Part shown: piece by piece, positions 29,380 through 35,960 of the stretch
Layout: each line of letters begins with the position of its first letter
How positions within the stretch are numbered: the stretch's first letter is position 1
From: Planctomycetaceae bacterium
GTDB taxonomy: Bacteria; Planctomycetota; Planctomycetia; Pirellulales; UBA1268
Direction: 5' to 3'
Length of the DNA: 50,368 nucleotides
Assembly (NCBI GenBank): GCA_005791575.1
Contig: SXWA01000181.1
Coordinates: 1-50,368 of the forward strand
Program-made: the position numbers and the translations under genes
The notes under the pieces: generated by a model
The model's database searches: none
What the model was told of the DNA's origin: nothing
The model's input: only the letters and a program-made list of their open reading frames with translations

Positions 29380-30114
29380 ATGGGGAGCATGAGCCATCGT
29401 CTCCAGCGAACGGCCCGCTGCCGCCTGCAACCGTGTCGGCCGGCGATCGGTCCGCCCGGCGATCGGCTCGGGGTCCGCTTCGGCCGGCCTCCACGCCGAC
29501 GCCGGTGGAGGCGGCGTCCGCACACTGGCCCGCAGGATCCACCCGGGGCTCACCCCCGGTCTCCGGAACTCGCGCGCATCGAAGCGGTGCTGTTCGTCTC
29601 CCGGGAACCGGTCTCCATCAGGCGGCTGGTCAAGCTCGCCGGTCTTCCGGACGGTTCGCGGGCACGGGCCCTGCTCCGTGATTTGCAGCAGGTGCACGAT
29701 GCGGAGGGGGCGGCCTTCCGGATCGAGCAGATCGGTGGCGGATTCCAGCTCCTCACCAGGTCGCCCCTCGGCCCGTGGGTCCGGCGGCTCCTGGCGAGCC
29801 CCGCCGAAACGAGGATTTCGGCTGCGGCCCTGGAGACGCTGGCAATCATCGCCTACCGGCAACCGGTGACGCGTGCCGACGTCGAGGCGATCCGTGGAGT
29901 GGGGAGTGAGGAGATGCTCCGGCAGCTCCTCGACCGCGATCTGGTGGCTGTGGGGGGGCGGACCGAGGATCTCGGCCGACCGAACGTTTACCTGACGACG
30001 CGGCGGTTTCTCCGGGCATTCGGCCTGGCACGGATCGAGGATCTCCCCGCGATCGCCCCCCCGGCACCGCTGGCGGGGTCCGGCGACCTGCGGGCGACCG
30101 GGGGGGCCGGTTGA
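29380..30114 (+). CDS. scpB: Segregation and condensation protein B (ScpB)
   Basis: ScpB is the winged-helix kleisin-binding partner of SMC/ScpA and works in chromosome compaction. Two winged-helix repeats are visible: LARIEAVLFVSREPVSIRRL, then VKLAGL, and the signature ALETLAIIAYRQPVTRADVE, AIRGVGSEEMLRQLLDRDLV, then GRPNVYLTTRRFLRAFGL. The ordered protein begins about 60 residues after the ATG at 29380, and the intervening sequence is Arg/Pro-rich. An ATG at 29389 or a later alternative start is therefore possible and the N-terminus is uncertain. No scpA is in the window. Confidence 0.9.
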   Translation: MGSMSHRLQRTARCRLQPCRPAIGPPGDRLGVRFGRPPRRRRWRRRPHTGPQDPPGAHPRSPELARIEAVLFVSREPVSIRRLVKLAGLPDGSRARALLRDLQQVHDAEGAAFRIEQIGGGFQLLTRSPLGPWVRRLLASPAETRISAAALETLAIIAYRQPVTRADVEAIRGVGSEEMLRQLLDRDLVAVGGRTEDLGRPNVYLTTRRFLRAFGLARIEDLPAIAPPAPLAGSGDLRATGGAG

Positions 30115-30463
30115 CGGACAAACCGTGGTGTGCGGCGCTTGCACTCCACCCCGTCGGGCGACAAACTTTGCCGTCCTTCTCCTGCCGGGAGTGCGGATGG
30201 TCCGTCGGTGCGTCGTTTCTCTCCCCTGGGCAGCACCCCGGGATCGGAACGGTGGATTTTGGACGGAAGTCGCATGATCGAGTAGAGAAATGGACGACAC
30301 ACTGACCGTTCGTGTCGTCGCCGTCGGGCGTCTTCCAGGTCGTGCCTTCGAACCGAGTCCCTGCGTCTTCTTTTTTCCTTCGATCCGAGTCGGTGGCGTC
30401 TTCGTTTCCGAATCCCCATCCGCGGCATGCCGGCCACGGTTGGAACTGATGGAGGTCAATGCC
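30115..30463. other. 349-bp intergenic region
   Basis: No gene is convincing here. The frame of the following acidic protein is open from 30290, but it has no favourable start until 30464. Confidence 0.5.
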
Positions 30464-30928
30464 GTGACGAGTGTCGAGAGCCTGCGTGGCGGCCGCAACG
30501 CGAACGCGGAAGTGTTCTCTTGGGAGGAACTCCCCGAACTCCTCGCCGCAGAGGAACTGTGCGAGTGCTCGGGTGATTCGCCGGCCGTCTCCGCTTGCCT
30601 CACCGAATCGGTCCGCGCCGCCAAGGGCGAAGATGACTTTGACGACGACGAGGAAGAAGAGGAACTCGACGACGAGGACGACGACGAAGAGGAAGAGGAA
30701 GAGGACGAAGACCTCGATGACGAGGAGTGGGAAGAGGTCGACGACGAAGAGGACGACGAAGAGGACGAAGAAGAGGACGAAGAAGAGGACGACGACGAGG
30801 AGGATGACGAAGAGGACGAAGAAGACGAGGAGTGGGATGACGACGAGGAGGAGTGGGACGAGGACGAAGAAGACGACGACGAAGACGAAGATGAAGAAGA
30901 GGACGAAGATGAGGAAGACGACGACTGA
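30464..30928 (+). CDS. Hyperacidic protein with a 100-residue Asp/Glu tail
   Basis: A 154-residue protein. The GTG at 30464 is chosen because GGAGG (30451-30455) is 8 nt upstream; upstream in-frame ATGs at 30290 and 30449 lack this. The first 54 residues are ordinary (FSWEELPELLAAEELCECSG is recognisable as a short helical module). Residues 55-154 are 92 percent Asp or Glu, with only Gly, Phe, Leu, Trp and Val interspersed. Codons are mixed (gac, gat, gaa, gag), so it is not a simple nucleotide slippage product. Similar acidic tails bind basic proteins, metal ions or nucleic-acid-binding partners, but the function here is unknown. The M28 peptidase gene is convergent. Confidence 0.75.
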   Translation: MTSVESLRGGRNANAEVFSWEELPELLAAEELCECSGDSPAVSACLTESVRAAKGEDDFDDDEEEEELDDEDDDEEEEEEDEDLDDEEWEEVDDEEDDEEDEEEDEEEDDDEEDDEEDEEDEEWDDDEEEWDEDEEDDDEDEDEEEDEDEEDDD

Positions 30929-30998
30929 GGTGTCGTCCGTCGACTGAACCGCGCGTCATCTCCGCGGCGCCGGTTCGGAGGCTGCAGAGCGTTTTTTC

Positions 30999-31075
30999 AG
31001 GACTGGCCGGTTGGGAGACTGGCCCGTTTTCAGACTGGCCCGTTTTCAGACTGGCCCGTTTTCAGGGTGGCCCAG
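30999..31075 (+). repeat. 16-bp tandem repeats, about 3-4 copies
   Basis: AGACTGGCCCGTTTTC occurs three times head to tail from 31016 to 31063, flanked by degenerate units (AGGACTGGCCGGTTGGG before, AGGGTGGCCCAG after). It lies between the convergent ends of the acidic-protein and M28 peptidase genes. Confidence 0.9.
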
Positions 31076-31087
31076 CAGGCGGCCCCC

Positions 31088-32380
31088 TCAACGGCTGACG
31101 CGGGCCCTCGTCAGGCGGCCGTTCCGCTCGACCACGATATCGATCGTGGCCTCGGCCGTACGCAGGCGGCGGAGCAAGTCGTCGTGGCTGACGATCGGCT
31201 GGCCTTCGATCTCCACCAACCGGTCAGCAGCGCGGACTCCGGCCACTTCCATCGGCGCACCGGGCGTTACCGCCACGATCACCGGAGCGGCGGGTTCGGC
31301 CGGATCGTCCCGTGTGGCGATGCCCCACGGGCGGAACCGCCCCACCGGTGGCCGGCCGATCGCGACCTCCCGCGCCGACTCCAGCCGTTGCCGTCCGCTC
31401 GCTGATTCGGCCCGGCATTGGGGCCGGAAACGCGGCGGCGCGATCTCCCGATCGGCGACGTCGAGGAGCGTCGCCAGGGCCATCCGCGTGACCACTGCCA
31501 GACCATCGGCGTCGACCAACGGCGCATCGTCATCGGGATGGTGGTACTGGGGATGGAGGCCGGTGTGGAGCATGACCGCCGGGATCCCGGCGGCGATGAA
31601 CGGGTAGTGATCCGAGTCGTCGATCAGTTCCCAGTCGAAGATCAATTCCAACGCCGTGCGCGAATTCGCGCCCGTCAGCAGGGAACGCAACCCTGTGCCC
31701 GTTCGGCAACCATAGACCTCGACGCGCCCGGCACGCAGTCGGCCGATCATGTCGAGATTCAGGCAGAACACCGGTCGCAGGCCGGCCAGCCGGGCAGGCC
31801 TCGCCCGGAGAAAATGCATCGAACCGAGGAGCCCCTTCTCCTCTCCATCCCACCAGGCCAGGAGAATCGACCGTCGTGGGGACCGGGGCATCTCCGCCAG
31901 GGCAGCGGCGATCTCGATCAACCCCGCCGCCCCCGAGGCGTTGTCGTCGGCACCGTTGTGCACCAAGCCGGTCGGTCCATTGCTCGTGGCGGTCGATCCA
32001 TAGCCGACATGGTCGTAGTGCCCCCCCACCACGATCAGTTCGTCCGCGACCGCGGGGTCGCTCCCCGGAAGGAGGGCGAGGATGTTCCTCATGCCATCGA
32101 ATCGTTGGAAATGGCTCCCGCCATCGCCGGCGGGGAGCAACCTCAGGGGGGCGATCGCCCCGGCGATGTAATGCGCGGCCCCCAACCCTCCCCGGCTACC
32201 CGCCTCGCGGCCCTCGAACGTGTCGTCGGCGAGGGCGGCGACGTGCGGCCGGGCCTCGTCGCCCCGGATGCCCTCCATGGCAGCGGCGGTCGTCGCCACC
32301 TCGCGTGCCCCACCCACCCCGTGGAATCCCGTGAGCGCGGGCAGCAGGAAAGCGGCACGGACAACCCAGCGGTGCGGCAT
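31088..32380 (-). CDS. Secreted M28-family zinc metallopeptidase with C-terminal PDZ domain
   Basis: A 430-residue exported peptidase (aminopeptidase-like). A signal peptide (WVVRAAFLLPALTGFHGVGG) starts at ATG 32378-32380. The di-zinc ligand set of family M28 is complete: GGHYDHVG (His), NGADDNASGAAG (Asp), WWDGEEKGLLGS (the catalytic Glu followed by the ligand Glu), LNLDMIGR (Asp) and YHHPDDD (His). The last 75 residues form a PDZ domain (VIVAVTPGAPMEVAGVRAAD, RLVEIEGQPI), likely for substrate or partner binding. It is convergent with the hyperacidic-protein gene and divergent from tRNA-Ser. Confidence 0.92.
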   Translation of the reverse strand: MPHRWVVRAAFLLPALTGFHGVGGAREVATTAAAMEGIRGDEARPHVAALADDTFEGREAGSRGGLGAAHYIAGAIAPLRLLPAGDGGSHFQRFDGMRNILALLPGSDPAVADELIVVGGHYDHVGYGSTATSNGPTGLVHNGADDNASGAAGLIEIAAALAEMPRSPRRSILLAWWDGEEKGLLGSMHFLRARPARLAGLRPVFCLNLDMIGRLRAGRVEVYGCRTGTGLRSLLTGANSRTALELIFDWELIDDSDHYPFIAAGIPAVMLHTGLHPQYHHPDDDAPLVDADGLAVVTRMALATLLDVADREIAPPRFRPQCRAESASGRQRLESAREVAIGRPPVGRFRPWGIATRDDPAEPAAPVIVAVTPGAPMEVAGVRAADRLVEIEGQPIVSHDDLLRRLRTAEATIDIVVERNGRLTRARVSR

Positions 32381-32521
32381 GGCGGGGGATCCACCGAACG
32401 GGTCGATTGACGGCCTGTGCCCCCTCGTCCTTGCGGCATGGCGGCCGGCTGTCCAGAATAGCGTCGCCATCGAGCGAGCCCCCGGCCTCGGTCCCTGACA
32501 TGCCGGTGACGCGCAGGCGAT

Positions 32522-32611
32522 GGAGAGGTGGCAGAGTGGTCGAATGCGCGTCTTTGCTAAAGACGTGACCGGTCAAAAGCTGGTCCGCGGGTTCGAATCC
32601 CGCCCTCTCCG
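32522..32611 (+). tRNA. tRNA-Ser (anticodon GCT)
   Basis: A class II tRNA of 90 nt. Acceptor stem GGAGAGG/CCTCTCC with discriminator G; D arm GGCAGAGTGGTCGAATGC; anticodon stem CGTCT/AGACG with loop TTGCTAA (anticodon GCT, 32556-32558), reading AGC/AGT serine codons; long variable arm (TGACCGGTCAAAAGCTGGTCC); T arm GCGGG-TTCGAAT-CCCGC. No CCA is encoded. Its 3' 18 nt plus TTT are duplicated at 32680-32700. Confidence 0.97.
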
Positions 32612-32700
32612 TTTGGTATCCCGCCGTCCTCCTCCGGAGGACGGTCGCGGAGGGGCAGGATTCGAACAAAGCCATTCTGCGAATCCCGCCCTCTCCGTTT
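32594..32700 (+). repeat. Attachment-site-like 21-bp direct repeat of the tRNA-Ser 3' end
   Basis: The 21 bp at 32594-32614 (T-loop through discriminator plus TTT) recur exactly at 32680-32700. Only 65 bp separate them. This is the usual mark left by an integrative element using the tRNA gene as its attB site. An integrase remnant lies immediately beyond on the minus strand. The element between has evidently shrunk or rearranged. Confidence 0.8.
32624..32644. terminator. Strong hairpin downstream of tRNA-Ser
   Basis: CCGTCCTCC and GGAGGACGG form a perfect 9-bp stem with a 3-nt loop 13 bp after the tRNA. No T-run follows, so termination is possible but not certain. Confidence 0.55.
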
Positions 32701-33141
32701 TTGGGTTTCGCAGCGTCTCGCGATGAGTCGTGGGACTACGCGGAAGTGACGGTCGGTGAAGGGTTTGCACGCTGATCGTGCGAATCCTCGCGAACCGCCG
32801 CGCGCAGTTGCTGTGCCGCATTTTCTGCCACGACTGTGCCGGATTCTGTGCCGCCCTTTTTCGACGAGGCGGCCGTCGTTTTCAGCGCTGCCTGCGCCGC
32901 GCGAAGACTCGACCTCGGCCTGCTGAGCCCCGCGGACGCGCTCCACGGCACCGGTGGAGGCCTTCTCGACGACCCCTCGGGCTCGGTCGAAGTCGTGGTC
33001 GGTAATCATGCAGGAGTGCTTCAGGGCGATCCGCGGAGAATTTCCTAGCCAAGCGGTCACTACGTGGATCGGGTGCTCACGCAGCAACTCGGTCTCCCGG
33101 CTCGCCCGCAGGTTGTGAAACAGCCGGGGCCACGCCTTTAG

Positions 33142-33260
33142 CAGCCCGTGGCCAAAGTCCATCCATGGCCTTTGGCCACTCGAAACGCTGCGCTTTTCAC
33201 GGGAGCTGCGCTCCCGGCACCTCATCCATGAGGTGCAGCAGGCTGTTTGGCCACAGCCTG
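33142..33260 (+). mobile_element. 119-bp four-hairpin repeat element, copy B
   Basis: Same length and hairpin order as copy A: GTGGCCAAAG/CTTTGGCCAC, CGGGAGCTGCGCTCCCG, CACCTCATCCATGAGGTG, GCAGGCTGT/ACAGCCTGC. The termini CAGCCCGTGGCCAAAG and CTGTTTGGCCACAGCCTG are near-inverted repeats. The flanking tetranucleotides differ: TTAG at 33138-33141 and CTAG at 33261-33264. Left of it is a truncated integrase and right of it a truncated antitoxin gene, so the flanks probably come from different original insertion sites. Confidence 0.85.
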
Positions 33261-33322
33261 CTAGGGGGGCAGTTCACAGCCGTTTCACCTCGATCCACGA
33301 ATGTTCGAGAAGTGAACCGCCC

Positions 33323-33478
33323 TCCTGGGCTTTGGCCGAGCGGGCGGCGCTACCCGTGTTCGCCAGGCTCGACCAAGGCCGGATCGATCTCGGCCGAGGC
33401 GCCCGGAGCCTCGTCCCCAGGGGGGCCTACGTGGCGAAGTACGAACTCGTCGTGCCCCGGGCCCTGGTGCGCGAATGA
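33323..33478 (+). pseudogene. AbiEi-type antitoxin, C-terminal fragment
   Basis: Residues SWALAERAALPVFARLDQGR, then IDLGRGARSLVPRGAYVAKY and ELVVPRALVRE, resemble the C-terminus of AbiEi/type IV antitoxins (RLD-x-x-x-IDLG-x-G...GG-x-Y-x-x-K-Y...VP). The stop codon overlaps the abiEii start (ATGA, 33475-33478), the standard arrangement for this pair. The N-terminal winged-helix DNA-binding domain is missing, replaced upstream by copy B of the repeat element. It is therefore not a functional antitoxin. Confidence 0.65.
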
Positions 33479-34535
33479 ACGAAGCCTACCGCGAGCAGGT
33501 GCGGCTGATGCTGGACCTGCTGCCGTTCATCGCGGACGACTCGATCTTTGCCCTCAAGGGCGGCACTGCGATCAATTTCTTCGTCCGCGACATGCCCCGG
33601 CTGTCGGGCGATAGCGATCTGACCTACCTGCCGCTCGAGGATCGCGCCGCATCGCTGGCGGGTATCTCGGCAGGATTGGCCCGAATCAAAGCCAAGCCCA
33701 GGCCGAACGCCGGCTGTCGGGCGCCCGGCTCACGCTCGTCCCTCAAGGCGACGACATGGAGGTCAAGGTGCACTGCCAGCGAGGGGGCAGGGCACGGGTG
33801 AAGGTCGAAGTCAATCCGCTGCAACGCGGAACCCTGTGGCCCGTTCGGAAACTCGCCTGCACGGACGCCGTCCAGGAGGCGTTCGAGTCATTCGTCGAAT
33901 TGCCAGTCGTTTCACATGCGGAACTCTTCGGTGGCAAGGTGTCGGCCGCCCTCGACCGCCAGCACCCGCGGGACCTGTTCGATGTCCGGCAGTTACTCGA
34001 CGTGGAGGGATTTGGGGATGACGTGCGGGCAGGCCTACTGATGAACCTGATCGGCCACCGCCGGCCGATCGCGGAACTTCTGAATCCGCAGGCCAAGGAC
34101 CAGAGGCAGACATTCGCCGGTGAGTTCGCGGGAATGACACTCCTCCCGTTCGATTACGCCATCCACGAGGCGACGTTTGCTGAACTGACTGCCGCGGTAC
34201 GGGCATCTCTAACAGCCCGTGGCCAAAGTCCATCCGTGGCCTTTGGCCACTCGAAAACCTGCGGTTTTCACGGGAGCTTTGCTCCCGGCACCGGATCCCT
34301 CCGGTGCGGCAGGCTGTTTGTCCACAGCCTGCTAACCCCATCGGAGCGAGCATTCCTGCTGAGCTTCGAGGAAGGCAGCCCCGACTGGTCGCTGTTTCCC
34401 GCGGCGGGTGCCGAAAGGCTTCCCGCCCCGCGATGGAAGCTGCTCAACATCCAAAAACTTCGCTCCGACAATCCGGCGAAGCACGCGGCCGCGCTGAAGA
34501 CTCTGAGGGGCATCCTCGAAGTGGACGGGACCTGA
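33475..34535 (+). pseudogene. AbiEii-type nucleotidyltransferase toxin, frameshifted and carrying the 119-bp element
   Basis: The frame starting at 33475 encodes YREQVRLMLDLLPFIADDSI, FALKGGTAINFFVRDMPRLS and GDSDLTYLPLEDR, the nucleotidyltransferase motifs of AbiEii/type IV toxins (LKGGTA and the DxD-like GDSDL). Around 33682-33692 (AATCAAAGCC) the frame shifts by one. Homology continues in the next frame with SQAQAERRLSGARLTLVPQG, EVNPLQRGTLWPVRKL, VSHAELFGGKVSAALDRQHP and RDLFDVRQLL. The C-terminus (TPSERAFLLSFEEGSPDWSL, PRWKLLNIQKL) is interrupted after RASLT by 41 in-frame codons from the repeat element. The frameshift makes it a likely pseudogene. These toxins act by modifying cellular RNA or protein; no intact antitoxin is present. 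Confidence 0.8.
34213..34331 (+). mobile_element. 119-bp four-hairpin repeat element, copy C (inside abiEii)
   Basis: Identical length to copies A and B and flanked by a perfect 4-bp duplication, CTAA (34209-34212 and 34332-34335). Hairpin 3 is CACCGGA-tccc-TCCGGTG instead of CACCTCA-nccn-TGAGGTG, with changes compensated on both arms. Hairpin 2 has loop TTT instead of TGC. Because 119 + 4 = 123 bp, the insertion adds exactly 41 codons to the toxin gene and no stop in that frame. Confidence 0.9.
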
Positions 34536-34655
34536 CGCTCTTCACGGGAAGAGCCTCAGGACAGCCTCACTGCCGCACCGATCGGAACGAGCTGGACCCG
34601 GCATAAGGCGGCCAACTGGGTCGGGCCAGGCCGCTCACGAAAGTCCACGCAGCCG

Positions 34656-34800
34656 GCGGCGAACGGCGTCGTCGAGCTCTCGCCGTTTGAGTTCCTGGAC
34701 CGGCTCGCCGATCTCGTCCCGCCGCCGCGCAAGCACCGTCACAGGTATCACGGAGTGTTTGCACCGAATCACAAGCTCAGGCGGGCCGTGACGGCACATG
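34656..34800 (+). pseudogene. Y2/IS91-like transposase remnant
   Basis: In the frame starting at 34656 the translation ANGVVELSPFEFLDRLADLV, then PPPRKHRHRYHGVFAPNHKL and RRAV, matches the C-terminal region of Y2-type (IS91/IS801-like) transposases, whose hallmark is S-P-x-E-F-L-x-R-L...P-P-P-R...R-Y-H-G-V-x-A-P-N. No start, no catalytic Tyr pair and no zinc-finger region are found nearby. It is a scrap only. Confidence 0.7.
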
Positions 34801-35021
34801 ACAAAAGGGGTCCTTCTGGCATTTCCGTGGGTCATCGCGGCAGGCGCAGCCTCCGCTCGGGCTCTGCAAAGGGGGACGCCCCCCGCGCCTCTGCCCTCGC
34901 ATCGACCCGCAGCCAGGGGTGACGGGCCGATGCGAGGGCGACGGCGGAGGGGCTTCGCCGGCCCTGTGATGGAAATGCCGGGATGTCGTTTCCCGTCTTC
35001 ACCCCACAAAGATCCCGGATG
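34801..35021. other. Non-coding tail of the islet
   Basis: No gene seen. A GC-rich imperfect inverted repeat (CCCTCGCATCGACCC near 34904 and GATGCGAGGG near 34929) lies here. Confidence 0.45.
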
Positions 35022-35138
35022 GGTCAAAAAAACAGCCTCCCGGCACCTCATGGATGAGGTGCCGGGAGCGCAGCTCCCGTGAAAAGCGCAGGTTTTCAAG
35101 TGGCCAAAGGCCAAGGATGGACCTTGGCACCGGGCCAA
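35022..35138 (-). mobile_element. 119-bp element family, copy D (inverted, decayed)
   Basis: On the minus strand this is a diverged copy. Hairpin 2 (CGGGAGCTGCGCTCCCG) and hairpin 3 (CACCTCATCCATGAGGTG, extended to CGGCACC...GGTGCCG) are intact. Hairpin 1 has lost matches (GGTGCCAAGGTCCATCCTTGG), and the terminal hairpin 4 is reduced to GGCTGTTTTTTTGACC. No target duplication is recognisable. It lies between the transposase scrap and the DksA-like gene. Confidence 0.75.
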
Positions 35139-35199
35139 GCCGCCCCGCGTTTGGGCCCCAGGGTGGCAGCCTGGCAAACCTGTCAGCGGGGCAGACCTG

Positions 35200-35607
35200 T
35201 CAGCGGGGCAAACGGGGCCGTGCGCTCCCACCAGCCTCGAGCTTTTCCGCGCAGCGAATGCAGGTCGGGGCAAACGGCAGGGCCTCGAGCCGCTTCTTGG
35301 CGATCACCCCATCGCATTCCTCGCAGCGGCCGTACGTCTTGGCCCGGATCCGCTCGAGAGCGGCCTCGACCAGTTCGAGCGTGTCCTCTTCGCTGGCCAT
35401 CAGGCTGAGCGTGAATTCCTGCTCATACGCGTCGGAGCCGATGTCGGCCATGTGGATCGGCATGGTCGAGAGATCGCCGTTGGATTCCGCGCCGGTTTTC
35501 CGCAGCGCGGCGTCGGCCATCGTCGTCACATCGCCGCGCAGCCGGGACCGGATCGCTTCGAGCGACAGCCGGAACGGCTTCATTTCCGCCGCTTTCATGG
35601 TCCGCAT
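35200..35607 (-). CDS. DksA/TraR-family C4 zinc-finger protein
   Basis: A 135-residue protein of the DksA/TraR group. The zinc finger C-x2-C-x17-C-x2-C is exact (CEECDGVIAKKRLEALPFAP, then TCIRCA). It is preceded by the helical region MADIGSDAYEQEFTLSLMAS and EEDTLELVEAALERI, which matches the coiled-coil part of the family. Such proteins act in the RNA polymerase secondary channel or have related regulatory roles. The ATG at 35605-35607 follows GGGGAG by 7 nt; later in-frame Met codons at 35598 and 35583 are alternatives. It closes the mobile islet on its right side but looks like a normal chromosomal gene. Confidence 0.9.
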   Translation of the reverse strand: MRTMKAAEMKPFRLSLEAIRSRLRGDVTTMADAALRKTGAESNGDLSTMPIHMADIGSDAYEQEFTLSLMASEEDTLELVEAALERIRAKTYGRCEECDGVIAKKRLEALPFAPTCIRCAEKLEAGGSARPRLPR

Positions 35608-35960
35608 CCCGTTTCTCCCCGCGGCGACCGCCGCGCGAACGTTATCCATTCGCCGCGACCCAGCGTTGCTGGGCGGCCAGCCCGCCGAGCATGTGACCGC
35701 GATGCGACGACACGCTCCGGGGGCAGCATCCACTGCGGCGATCCCCAGCCACAGGAGACGTTCACGGCCCGAAACACCCCGATTTTAGCAGTCGTCCACG
35801 GTGGGTGTCAAACTGGCAGGCGGGGTTTGCTTGCCGGCCCCGGAATCTTGACCTAGTCTCCCCAGCGTTCCCTCAGGGTCCACCCAAGAGTCAGGGTCGC
35901 TCCTGCCGAAACTACTGTCGGAGGCCCCGGTTCGATCCGCGGGGCCACGGAGAGCCGCCC
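35608..35960. other. 353-bp intergenic region between divergent genes
   Basis: The divergent promoters of the DksA-like gene and thrC must lie here. A TTGACCTAGT stretch at about 35849 could be a -35-like box, but no paired -10 is clear. No repeat or gene is seen. Confidence 0.45.

Larger units (their letters stand above)
32557..33138 (-). pseudogene. Tyrosine integrase, C-terminal remnant
   Basis: Downstream of the 119-bp element the minus-strand frame encodes RLFHNLRASRETELLREHPI, then HVVTAWLGNSPRIALKHSCM and ITDHDFDRA. This matches the C-terminal catalytic segment of planctomycete phage-type integrases (expected: L(H/Q)NLRASRETEL, WLGNS, KHY...VT..HF). The position of the nucleophilic Tyr after KH is Ser here. 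The first part of the protein is missing because copy B of the repeat element abuts it at 33138. After the catalytic segment the frame runs through a hydrophilic tail and ends inside tRNA-Ser, as integrases next to their att site often do. It is certainly non-functional as a recombinase. Confidence 0.8.

Noticed and set aside
32624-32644. Second tRNA or tRNA half after tRNA-Ser
   Set aside because: Only the 3' 21 bp of the tRNA are duplicated at 32680-32700; no anticodon arm or acceptor partner exists.
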